Program-made: the position numbers and the translations under genes
From: Brachionus plicatilis
Taxonomy: Eukaryota > Rotifera > Eurotatoria > Ploima > Brachionidae
Direction: 5' to 3'
Assembly (NCBI GenBank): GCA_010279815.1
Contig: QEOQ01000207.1
Location: 1,076,082 to 1,140,081 of the forward strand
DNA: 64,000 nucleotides
The notes under the pieces: model-generated
What the model saw: the letters and a program-made list of their open reading frames with translations, nothing else
Told to the model about the DNA's origin: nothing
Database searches by the model: none
Shown: piece after piece, positions 21,090 to 30,697 of the stretch
Layout: each line of letters begins with the position of its first letter
Position numbering within the stretch: the first letter of the stretch is position 1

Positions 21090-23067
21090 TTATTTTATCA
21101 AATTTAGAAATGGATAAATAATGACTGGTAGAATAAGGTTATCGTTATCGTTTGTAAATAACTCCATATATACGGACAAAATTAAACTGAGAGTTATGAA
21201 AAAAAGGTTCCAGCTGTGGGTCAAATCAACTAGACCAATTTTAAAAAGAATTATATAAAAAATTAATTGAGAAAAAATCATTGCTATACTGCCTTCTACA
21301 GATTTGTTTGATCCTTAAAGAAATTAAGCTTTAAAAAAAAAACTATAAACCAGACTTGTTTACTCGGAAATTTATGTTTTCCGAATCTTGATCCAATTAA
21401 AGCTGCAAATGAATCTCCAATTCCGACAGTTATAAATCCACTCAATTCGGCAATATTAAATTCTTTTAAATTTATAATTGTTCCTTTTTAAAATAAATTT
21501 TAATTTACCTTTGATATCTGAAAACCAAAATGGAAATGCAAGACCAATTAACAAATAAATATGACTTAGAATAAGACTTGAATTTGTATCCTTTTCATCA
21601 AGAAAAATTTCCAAAAATTCTTGAACCAATGTCCCGATCGGTTCAATTTTAAAGTAGCGGATCATCTAATTTTAATTTATTTTATAAAATTATTTTAATA
21701 AATCGAATTTACTTCAAGGAGCAAAAGTAGGATCAGCATTCCATACGAGCATAGAAGAAGAAGACTGCGATCGTTCATAAAGCCCAACAGAAATACAACT
21801 AGAATCAAAAGATGAAATATCTTTCTTATTTTTGTAAGCTTGTTATCTAGACAAAAAATAAATAATTTTTTTTATCTTTTAATAAAATTACTTTGTAGAA
21901 AATTTTCGTCAGTTTTAATTTGAACCTTAATCATTAAAATAATTAAGGTCATTAATGAGAACAACGAGAGCCAATAACAAAAAATTAAAATCTAAATTTT
22001 TTTTCTTTAATAATTGTCAAAAAAAAAATATTCAAAAATTTACTCTCTTTGGTCCAGAAAAAAACAAATACTCAAATAGCCATATATATGGATTTTGTTG
22101 GGTCAGATTTAAACAAATTGGAAAAAAGTATACAGCCTGCATTAAAATACACCCGAAAACAAACAAGAAGAACGATCGTTTGCCAATTTTTTTTGTAAAA
22201 AAAACCACCAATACCAGCCAAACCAGAGCATGCTTAATTCTATTTAGTTATTTGATAGCAAGTGACTCAATTTAATATTTCTTACTTCAATAATTATAAC
22301 TTCATCCTTCTCGGCAATCTATTTAAAAGATTAATTTTTTTTTAATTAAATTTTTTAATTTTACTTTGCTCAAGTGGCTTATAAATGTGAATAGTCCGCA
22401 TGATACAAATGATGATAATATAAGCAATTCGTTATATGTGAATGTTTTTGGAAAACGGAAAGGCATTTCTCTGAAAAATTTTATTCCCAATGTTCCACAT
22501 AGGACTAAATTTGAACAAATTTGTGTATCTAATTTTATTTTATTTTTTAAATAAATAAAAATCTTTTATTTTTAATTCTAAAAGTTACAGTTTCTAACAA
22601 GGAAAAAAAATACAGATATGGCCGTAATTGAATAAATCCATCTCATAATTCTAAGATTTATGTATCCGATTGAAATCAGGTCGTACGATGGATAAAAGAA
22701 AAGACAACATGTTAAGACCACAAATGTCACCAACAAAAACATTAATCCAAATTGTTTATCTCCTTTGTATTAAATGTTTTTTTTTGTTTTAAAATAATTT
22801 TCAAAATACCTGTCGAAATATATTTGGTCAAAAAACAAAGTAAAAGACAGTTTATACTCAAAAATGAAGTAGTAGAGGTGAACACTAGCATTAACCTTTG
22901 TAAAACATTTTTCGAGCGAGGATCTAATTCATTATTTTTTTTAAGATAATTATTTGAATTAATTTCAAACGAGCCACATTTTCTAAAAAAAATTTTAAAA
23001 TAGAAAAAAAAAATTGTAACAACATTTACTTTAAATTATTGAACCAATCCTTCAAGTAATAATTCAT
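21090..23067 (-). CDS. DOLK: Dolichol kinase
   Basis: Eleven exons: 23067-23030, 22982-22810, 22762-22589, 22528-22365, 22318-22286, 22232-22044, 21991-21892, 21846-21713, 21665-21509, 21462-21364, 21313-21090; all phases agree, 494 aa (about 540 in human). Landmarks: LTKIRKIFHLL (the RKYFHLL motif), FLDEKDTNSSLILSHIYLL, VGIGDSFAALIGSRFG with the CTP-binding region, SVEGSIAMIFSQ, and the C-terminal ELFTNDNDNLILP. At least ten hydrophobic helices make it a multipass ER membrane protein. It phosphorylates dolichol with CTP, the last step of dolichyl phosphate synthesis for N-glycosylation. An exon-9 donor could also use a 25-nt intron, but the 46-nt choice keeps frame and typical size. It is third in the five-gene array, 143 bp after TAMM41. 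Confidence 0.93.
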
Positions 23068-23210
23068 CTGGACACCGACATCTATTCGAACTAAATTAAA
23101 TTATTTTAAGAAAAAAAAAATATTTTTTTTTTGATTAAAAAAAAAAAGAATTCGTATTTTATCACGAACATATTTATTTAAAAGAAAAAATTAATTTTTT
23201 TCGCAGAATT

Positions 23211-24305
23211 TTATTTTTTAGCCATTTTTTTAAGTTTTCTGACCGAATAGTCGACTGATTTGAAGATGCCAGCGGACAAAATTCCCTTCATTGACTGAGA
23301 CAGACTGCTCTTTTTTACAATTGATGTAGCTGCTTCATGAACAATATCCCTATAATCAATACGGTTAGTTAGCTTATAAATATACTCTTCTAAGTCATAA
23401 TAATGAGTTGTTTTAAATTTATGATTAATCATTGTTTGTATCAAATTTTTTGGCAAAAGACTCAAATGGTGATAGACCGATGCTTGGCTCAGAGACTGGT
23501 TCACTTGGCCATTTTCAAAATTGCACTCCAAACGACTCTCAATCGATTCCTTGACTAAATATGGCCGGTACAAATGAGTGAATCTTTCCATTTGGGGCTT
23601 AACAATATTCTCAACTTTTTGCTTATTTTCTCCCACAATCATTCGGAAGTCACCCGAATAAGATAAAGAAGTGATGCATAGAAACAAATCGAATAGGGAA
23701 AATTTTTCCGGCAGCAAAAGTAAAGCAGTATGCAGTGCATTTTTAAGGTTGGTCTGCAGAGCTAAATCAATTGATTTGCTTACCGAGTCCAGGCTGTAAT
23801 TCAAATTAATGTCTTCTGCATTAGTGTCAATTTGGCTGTGTGTGGTTGAGGTGTTTGTGTCAGGCGATGGCTTTGGTGCAGGTTTTTTCAAAATTCGCAC
23901 TGGTTTTTGAAGCCGACCACTCAAGTACAAATAGTCCCAATCATACAAATCGCGTATCAGCGCTTCTTCGCCTACAATTCCATATTTAATAAGAAAATTT
24001 TCTCCATCTATCTTCAAGGGTACTAGGGTGTTGTAATAGCAAGCAGCTCCAAAGTCATTTTGAATCCTATTCAGATAATATGGTCCCAAGTGTTTAAGAA
24101 ACGAATAGTGCGATGAATTAAGTCTTAGATTTTCGTCATGAAATTTAATTGAGTCATCGACCACGAACACAAAATCTGTCATGGATTTGGTCTTTGTGGT
24201 ATCATTTTCAAGTTGTTTGAAAACACCTGAGCCGTAGGCAAATGCAAATTTGATGTACTTGTCGGGAAATTTGGTCAATATTTTTTGGAACAGAAGATGG
24301 CTCAT
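23211..24305 (-). CDS. TAMM41: Mitochondrial CDP-diacylglycerol synthase TAM41
   Basis: Intronless, 364 aa. N-terminal nucleotidyltransferase signature FAYGSGVFKQ followed by MTDFVFVVDD (catalytic Asp residues), then HYSFLKHLGPYYLNRIQNDF, GAACYYNTLVP and KYGIVGEEALIRDLYDWDYL, YLSGRLQKPV, all typical of TAM41. It makes CDP-diacylglycerol from phosphatidic acid at the matrix side of the inner mitochondrial membrane, for cardiolipin synthesis. A TTTTTTTCAG acceptor lies 10 nt before the ATG. SDHAF1 ends only 48 bp upstream and DOLK begins 143 bp downstream, consistent with a polycistronic unit. Residues ~145-175 form a Ser/Thr/Pro-rich insertion of low complexity. Confidence 0.95.
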   Translation of the reverse strand: MSHLLFQKILTKFPDKYIKFAFAYGSGVFKQLENDTTKTKSMTDFVFVVDDSIKFHDENLRLNSSHYSFLKHLGPYYLNRIQNDFGAACYYNTLVPLKIDGENFLIKYGIVGEEALIRDLYDWDYLYLSGRLQKPVRILKKPAPKPSPDTNTSTTHSQIDTNAEDINLNYSLDSVSKSIDLALQTNLKNALHTALLLLPEKFSLFDLFLCITSLSYSGDFRMIVGENKQKVENIVKPQMERFTHLYRPYLVKESIESRLECNFENGQVNQSLSQASVYHHLSLLPKNLIQTMINHKFKTTHYYDLEEYIYKLTNRIDYRDIVHEAATSIVKKSSLSQSMKGILSAGIFKSVDYSVRKLKKMAKK

Positions 24306-24353
24306 GTTTTTTAATTCTGAAAAAAATAAATAAAAAAAAAAATTTTATTGTTT

Positions 24354-24614
24354 TTATTTTTTAGGCGTGATGGTGTGTACGAATTTTACACGGCTGGTTT
24401 TTAGCATTTCCAGTTGATTCTTAGCTCGTCGATATTTGTAATCGATTAGCAATGAGTCTTGTCTGGGGTTCAATATGGCCGCTTGTCGAAATTCTGTACG
24501 GACCTTGTCCAAGAGGCCGGGTTGATTTTTGGACAAACGAACGAATTCGGCGTATAATTTTAAAATTTGAAGTTGAAATGGACTTTTTTTCAAAAGTTTT
24601 CGAGCACCCGACAT
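24354..24614 (-). CDS. SDHAF1: Succinate dehydrogenase assembly factor 1 (LYR protein)
   Basis: Intronless, 86 aa, LYR/complex 1 family. LYR-like motif in LQILKLYAEFVR (residues 14-26), then VRTEFRQAAILNP and DSLLIDYKYRRAKNQLEML, which aligns with SDHAF1 VRAEFRQ and IEYLYRRGRRQLQLL. Known role: mitochondrial matrix factor that helps insert Fe-S clusters into SDHB of complex II. It is the promoter-proximal gene of the SDHAF1-TAMM41-DOLK-C18orf21-MED21 array; its stop is 48 bp from the TAMM41 ATG. No acceptor AG sits directly before its ATG, as expected for a first gene. Confidence 0.92.
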   Translation of the reverse strand: MSGARKLLKKSPFQLQILKLYAEFVRLSKNQPGLLDKVRTEFRQAAILNPRQDSLLIDYKYRRAKNQLEMLKTSRVKFVHTITPKK

Positions 24615-25882
24615 AAAATTGAGAACTTTTATTTTTTAATATTTTATTGCAATTTTTCTTAAAAATTATAGCTTGCTAATTTTGAATTTTTAAACTATAT
24701 TGGTAAAAAGCTTGAAATTTTCAATTGTGTTTTTTATTTTGTCCTATAAATTATTGTTAGATTTTTTTCAAAAATATCATTTAAAATTTAAAATTTATTT
24801 GTCAAAGGTGTATGAAAACTATTTGAAATGAAAAATAAAAAGTTTGTTCTCAATTTTTTCCAAAATACAATTTAAAAGTTTTTTTTGAAGCAAAATTTAG
24901 TTTAGCATAAAACTTTAAATTTTGAATTATAAAACTTGAAAATTTTGATATTTTTTTTGACGAAGTTAAAAGAGCTCAATGACTTTTTTTCCACCAGAAT
25001 AATATTGGTTCTTTAAATTGGATCAGCTTAAACTTAGATCCAAATTAGTGCAAAAAATTTAAAAGTTAACACACATTAAAGAATGTGGAAATATCGGATA
25101 ATAATGAAGATTTTTCAACATTTTTTTGCTTTTTGTCTTAACTATAATTTTATTAGAATTTTTAATGGTCATTTTTTAATTTTTTTAAAAATAAATAAAA
25201 TACACATATATGTGGAAAAATTTAATTTTTAATGATTACTTTATAAAAAATCTGATGCATATTTTTGGATTACCTAAAATGTTTAATCTTAAAAAAAAAA
25301 AATTTTAAATAAATTACTTATAAGCATTAAAAAGTAATAAATAAATAATGGATTGCTTTGACAGTACAAACTAGAATTAACCTTAACGTTTTGTTTTTCT
25401 TTCTTCTTTCTTCCCTTTTTTGTACTCTTTCAACCGGAGAAGAGGAAAGGATAAAGAAAGGATAAAAAAACGCACATGTTAATTTAAGTCTGTATTGTTG
25501 TATTTTCAATTCTTATTTAATGTTTTTTTCATTCATTTTTTATTCAATTATTTTAATCGTAAGTTTTTATTATTTCATTAAACAAAGTATCGCCGATGTA
25601 TTGATTGAGTATTGTTGTTCATAAAATGTAATAAAATAATAGATTTTGTTTCAAAATAAATTATTCGTTTGTTATTGAAGTACATGTTTCAAAAACAATT
25701 AAAAAAATGAGTTTAAAAGTAGTTATAGAAATTTTATAGCCCTTAATATTCCTCTTTGAATTAATAAAATTTTACCGATTAAATTAATTTTGTGAATGCA
25801 ACACGGTACAATAAGCTTTGATGCATCATTCAGAACATTTTGTTAAAACTGAAAATTTAAAAAAAATTTTATTTCTAAATAT
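24615..25882. other. Gene-free interval
   Basis: Upstream of SDHAF1 (minus) there is 1.3 kb of AT-rich sequence with no coding signal. It should include the promoter for the five-gene array near 24620-24800. A stretch at 25395-25470 (CTTTCTTC and AGAAAGGATAAAGAAAGGAT) is purine/pyrimidine-biased, without recognised meaning. Confidence 0.5.
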
Positions 25883-26030
25883 CAGAGTTGTTTTAAGTCC
25901 CAAAAAAAGTCCAAGTCCAGACTTTAAATTTTAAAGAAAAAATTAAAGTCTTTGGTCGAACTTTAGAAATAAAAACAAAAAAGTCCGGACTTGGACTTGA
26001 CTTGAGACTTGTGACTTTTAAACAACTCTG
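25883..26030. mobile_element. hAT-type MITE, CAGAGTTGTT family, 8-bp TSD CTAAATAT
   Basis: Direct repeats CTAAATAT at 25875-25882 and 26031-26038 flank a 148-bp element beginning CAGAGTTGTTTTAAGTCC and ending GACTTTTAAACAACTCTG, a near-perfect inverted pair. The interior is built from repeated and inverted GTCCAAGTCCAGACTT / GACTTGGACTTGACTTGAGACTT units. Other members lie at 48699-48980 and about 37115-37471. Confidence 0.9.
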
Positions 26031-27235
26031 CTAAATATTTAAGTTTGAGTTTAACTTCAACAGTTGATGCACCATTTTGAAGTATTAATTATTTAAAATA
26101 ATGTTAGATTTTATTTCCTTTTGGTCTGTTCTTTAATTTTACAAAACCGATAATTTAAAAAAAAATGTTTTTACTTTATTCCAGCAATAAGCCAAAAAAA
26201 TTTTGAATTTTAAAATTAAGTAATCATAATTCAAAAAGCTGATATCTATCAAAACTATCCTTGATTTTTGAATAAATTTTCAAGAACATTTTTATTCCAT
26301 TTATCCACTCAACCGGTCTTTTAAATTCCGGGATTGAAAATGCAACAAGAACATAAAAAAAAACTTTCAGGCTGGTCAAAGGGATCAGTTTGGCGCGTGG
26401 TAATGCATGACAATATATCTAGTTTTAGCAAAAATAGTCAAAGGATCTATCCGAATAATAATTTTAAAATTCAAAAATGAATAATATATCAATCAAAAAT
26501 GTGTGTTCAAACCAAATGGATAAAATTAATTTATTTTTGACCAATTTTATGGAAAAATTATCACAAATTAGAAAATTGTGAACATTTAGTGAGCATTTGA
26601 TCCAAAAAAAATATTTAAGGTCCAATTCCGATACTGCTAATAGAAATAATTTTTGGAAATTTTTATTTATTTCAGAAAAAGAGCTGCCCTTTCTAATTTA
26701 ATTTGAATTGAAAAATTTTCATGCAAAATGAATTAAAGTTGATTTTTCATTTTTGAATTTAAATTGTTCATTTATTTGGCAATGAATAAAATTTGATTTC
26801 AAAACGTATCTAACTACAAATATAGGATTTGTAATTCTTGAACTAAATTTTAAGAGAGTTATTGTGGGGAAATGGTTAGTTCTCCGTGAAACAAAGCCAG
26901 TACTTGATTTATTACGTTGTAGGATTTTACAAATTCAAAGTGGTTTGTAGCACGTTTTTCAAAAAGCATGATCTCTTCTTTTAGATTTTTGTATTCAGAA
27001 TTTCTTTATTGTAATTTATCAGCTAAAAAATCGAAATTTAAATTTTTTATTTATTATCCTTTCCTAGGATTGAATAATCTTTTTTTTCAAATCTAAAATT
27101 TTTCTCTACCCACTTTTTTTAGCTTAATTTTAGAGAGAGAGAGAGAGAAAGAAAATTTGGGTATTTAAGCATCTGAAAATTTAAATTATTTAAATCAAAT
27201 TTTGTTTTTGTTGGTCATTTCATCAGTCTGTGACA
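26031..27235. other. Gene-free interval upstream of nanos
   Basis: 1.2 kb, AT-rich, presumably nanos promoter and 5' UTR. It contains a (GA)n tract at 27134-27152 and a pyrimidine tract ending CATCAG at 27220-27226, a plausible splice acceptor 9 nt before the nanos ATG. Nothing else recognised. Confidence 0.5.
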
Positions 27236-28063
27236 ATGTTCGTAAATCCAAGCTATCTGGGATCACCTTTGTACAATGCGCCAATCAACTCATATGTCAA
27301 TGCATCAACTGGTCATTCAGGCGAACCACACTCATTATTTAATCACCAAGAGACAGCATTATCAGATTATTTCAATAGTTTAGTTTTATGCGAAAGAATA
27401 TGGTCTCCTCTCGACCCCTTAACCATTAATGCTGCTGAATCATCCAGAAATTTTCAGCATCCAGTTGCACACTCTACCCCCAGAGCAATCAGAAAGACAC
27501 CAAAAAAGCAGACAACAACTCAAGATGATCCAGAAGATTTTAAATTCGAAAATAACCAAGCTAATTGTTTGAACATGAGAAAAGCTGATTATAAACCAAC
27601 AAAAGCAAAACAGATTCGAAAAAACCCAATGAAGTCCAGCTTGGAATCATCAATTAACTCAACTAGTTCATTTTCTCCAAATGTGTCCAAAAAAAAGCTT
27701 CCTCTTAGGAGCCAGGGAATCGATTTGAGTGAATTTTTGAAAAAAAAATCTGACTCTTGTTCGTCATGGGAGTCTTCGTCGTACGGAGCTGAGTCGTGTT
27801 TTAGCAAATTTAAATGTAAAGATAAGGTAAACATAAAAGATAGATGCTTATTTTGCGAGAATAATGGTGAACCCGAAGAGATATTCATGTCACACCCGCT
27901 CAAAGACAGTCTTGGCAAAGTTGTCTGTCCAATATTGAGAAATTTCACATGCCCTAAATGTGGAGAATCGGGTGACTATGCGCATACAAACAAATACTGT
28001 CCAGAGACACAACGAAGACAAAAAGAGAACAAAATTAAAAAATTTCTTAATCTAAAAGATTAA
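27236..28063 (+). CDS. nanos: Nanos-type CCHC zinc-finger RNA-binding protein
   Basis: Single coding exon, 275 aa from the ATG at 27236 (an in-frame GTG six bases earlier is not a likely start). The C-terminus has both nanos zinc knuckles with exact spacing: Cys204, Cys207, His220, Cys231 (C-x2-C-x12-H-x10-C) and Cys239, Cys242, His250, Cys255 (C-x2-C-x7-H-x4-C), joined by PILRNFT. The N-terminal 200 residues are Ser/Asn/Lys-rich and probably disordered; residues 41-60 ([21 protein letters not shown]) could be the short CCR4-NOT-binding motif region. Nanos works with Pumilio to repress mRNAs in germ cells. It stands alone with gene-poor DNA on both sides. A TTTCATCAG acceptor precedes the ATG by 9 nt. 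Confidence 0.95.
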   Translation: MFVNPSYLGSPLYNAPINSYVNASTGHSGEPHSLFNHQETALSDYFNSLVLCERIWSPLDPLTINAAESSRNFQHPVAHSTPRAIRKTPKKQTTTQDDPEDFKFENNQANCLNMRKADYKPTKAKQIRKNPMKSSLESSINSTSSFSPNVSKKKLPLRSQGIDLSEFLKKKSDSCSSWESSSYGAESCFSKFKCKDKVNIKDRCLFCENNGEPEEIFMSHPLKDSLGKVVCPILRNFTCPKCGESGDYAHTNKYCPETQRRQKENKIKKFLNLKD

Positions 28064-30697
28064 TTTAACTTTGACAATGTGTAAAAGTATTTTTTTTTCT
28101 TTTTTTTTTTGTTGTTGTTCTTGTTGCTGAACTTTAATTGTTGAAAATTTCCAAGAGTTATAATTGAGTTTTTTTTTTGTTGGAAAGAATTCGATTTTAT
28201 TGTAGAAATGTATTTCAAAATAAGATTTAGTATTAACCTAAGGGCCCGGGTAAATACTGAATTTTAAGAATAATAATTTAGTTTAACTTTAATAAGTAAA
28301 TAATGTTAATTCTTCGTTTTAGAAGAAAATTTAAAAATTGCTAATTAAAAAATTCAATTTTTGTTTCGTATAGTTCAGGCAGTTATAAGCCTTTGTTTAA
28401 TTTTTGGCAAACACCAAAATAAAACTTTGTCCGAATTGTACGGATTTAAATTTTTCTTTTGATTTTTTTTCATTTTTGTTTGATGTCAATTTATTTTTAA
28501 AGTTTTAGTAAAAGATTTAATTTTTCAATTATTAATAAATTTTTTGCCAATTAATCATTTGTTTTTTTTAAAGTTTCCTTTTATTTAAAAAAAAAACTTT
28601 TAAACAATTACTTATGCAAACAAAAAATACAAAAATTACAACTGGTTAATTTTTTGAAAATAGTGTTCTCTTTTAAATTATGACTTAATTCGAACTATTT
28701 TCTAGATTTGAATCTAAAGCCTTTGATAAAACTACTGAAACAATTGGAAAGTCATTTAAAATTGTATTTTTTGAAATTATGATTGTAAGTTAAAGTTGAT
28801 TGAAATAATTTTAATATTTAAATTTAATTTTTATTTGGAAAATGAAAATCTCATCATGGTTAATGTTTAGTAGGAATAATTTGGTACAAAAATATACACA
28901 CGAGATTTTTGATTTCAGTTTTTTAAGATTTAAAAGCTCATTAATGTATGATTTTTGAAAATTAGAGAAGTTGAGACTAAAAAATTTAAAAAAATCAATG
29001 ACGAGGCAAAAAATCGACTCAGACATAGACTCGAGAAAATCATGCAAAATAATTTTGCTGATCCAATAGTTAAGAACTGCATGATCATCTAAATTATTTT
29101 GGTGATCCTAGTAAATTTTTTCATAGTTTTTAGATTATTACACTTTCAAAATATTATATCAAAGCATGCTTTTTGAGAAATTATTCAGAGCATTATTTAA
29201 AATTAAAACAGTCATTCAACTTGATAAAATACGTGAATTTTTTTAAATTTTATTAAATTAAATTCTCGATTCTGGTTACAGTAATTTTTATAACTCTTTT
29301 TTGATTAATTTTTTTATGTAATAACAAAGATTATTTGCAACAAATTACCGTGCTTTACCTACGGAAAAGATGACAATGATGACGATGATGAAGAAAGATT
29401 GAACAGCAGATAATTAAGTTTTTAGAATCGAAAAATAAAGAATCGATTTTTCTATGCAAGTTATGAATTAAAAACGAAATTGATTTTACAAAATTTTATT
29501 TTAATTATTTTAATACAAATCAAAACAAATTTTCCTTACTAGTAGTAATTTGTGTAGTTAAACACATGGTAAATTTCAATTTATTTGTATTGATTTTTTA
29601 TTATTTATTTAAAACAAATCCAAATTTATTAATTTTTACTAGTAGTATTTTGTGTAGATAAACACATGGTACATTTCAATTAGGACGTTTTAATTAATTT
29701 CCATTTTTATATCCATTTGTATTGAATTTTTGAACACACTTTTTTGATTGATACATTTTCCGCTTTTGCTTTTTTAAAATTGAATTTTGGAGAGACACTT
29801 TGGAAATTCTAGCTTTAACTAGACATTTTTCAATCTTTGACCGCAAACCAAAACGATCGGATTGATAAGCCCCAAAAAAGCTTAACTCAGTGTTCTTGTT
29901 GTATTTTCAATCCCGGCTAGACCGGTTATCTATAAAATAAAATTTTCTTGAATTTATATTCAAAAATTAAGGATTGATGCTAAATATAAATGTTAGTATT
30001 TTCAAAATAAATCATTTTTTTTTTAGATTTCAATCCTAAATGATTTTTTCTTGTCTTGGTATGGTTGAATAAATAAAAAATTCTCTATATATAAATCAAA
30101 AATTTATCTTAAAATAGCAAAAATAAAATAGGGACTTACCATTTCTGCATATTTTAGAATGGGATAATAGAACTATTGCTATTATATATCATAAAACAAA
30201 TTTTAATCAAATTAAACATTTGGATAGATTTGAAATTCTTAATAAAAAGCTAGATTTTTGTCATCAAGGAAAAAAAAAGGCTTAAAGACAAACTAAAGGA
30301 AACTATCTTTATTTATGTAAACAAAAATTTATATTTTTTTCTTAAATAAAATTAAATAATTTTAATAAATTTTTTAATTAAAATTCTTTCAATATCTTTT
30401 ACTCACCTGATAACTATAAAACTTTTATAAAATACAAAACTCCTGGACACTGAGATAACCCATTAATATTTAAACATGTGATATTTATAAAAATCTAAAA
30501 ACAAAGTTAAAAAGATATAAAAATAAAATATAATCATTATAAGCTTTTTTAATTAATTTCCAAATAAATGAATTAAAGATAAATAATATGAATTTTTAAA
30601 ATAAAGTAAAATAAATTTTGAAATTGCTTTTTCAATTATAATAAATTAGTGAAAAAAAAATTGAATTTTTTTTCACATTTAATCATTTTTAGTAAAA
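28064..30697. other. nanos 3' region and gene-free interval
   Basis: Includes the nanos 3' UTR (T-rich tract at 28086-28135 and further AT-rich sequence). Open frames such as the minus-strand one at 28811-29047 are AT-driven and carry no recognised domain. A duplicated ~100-bp unit lies at about 29520-29690 (separate entry). A GATGACAATGATGACGATGA run sits at 29367-29386. No RNA gene recognised. Confidence 0.5.
29536..29681. repeat. Two-copy direct repeat, period 100 bp
   Basis: A 46-bp motif starting TTACTAGTAGTA and containing TGTGTAGTTAAACACATGGT begins at 29536 and again at 29636, with 4-5 mismatches; surrounding bases (AAAACAAATC, TTTGTATTGA) are also repeated, so the unit is about 100 bp. 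Within each copy GTGT...ACAC can form a small hairpin. Confidence 0.8.

Noticed and set aside
21484..21508. A 25-nt intron in DOLK
   Set aside because: A downstream acceptor gives a 46-nt intron in the same frame, matching the size of all other introns, so an ultra-short intron need not be invoked.
21955..22275. 106-codon plus-strand frame
   Set aside because: It is antisense to DOLK exons 6-7, whose splice phases and motifs are convincing.
28811..29047. 78-codon minus-strand frame downstream of nanos
   Set aside because: No domain, AT-driven composition, no conserved motif.
29367..29400. GATGACAATGATGACGATGATGAA run read as an acidic exon
   Set aside because: No splice-compatible neighbours or continuing frame; a simple GAT repeat explains it.
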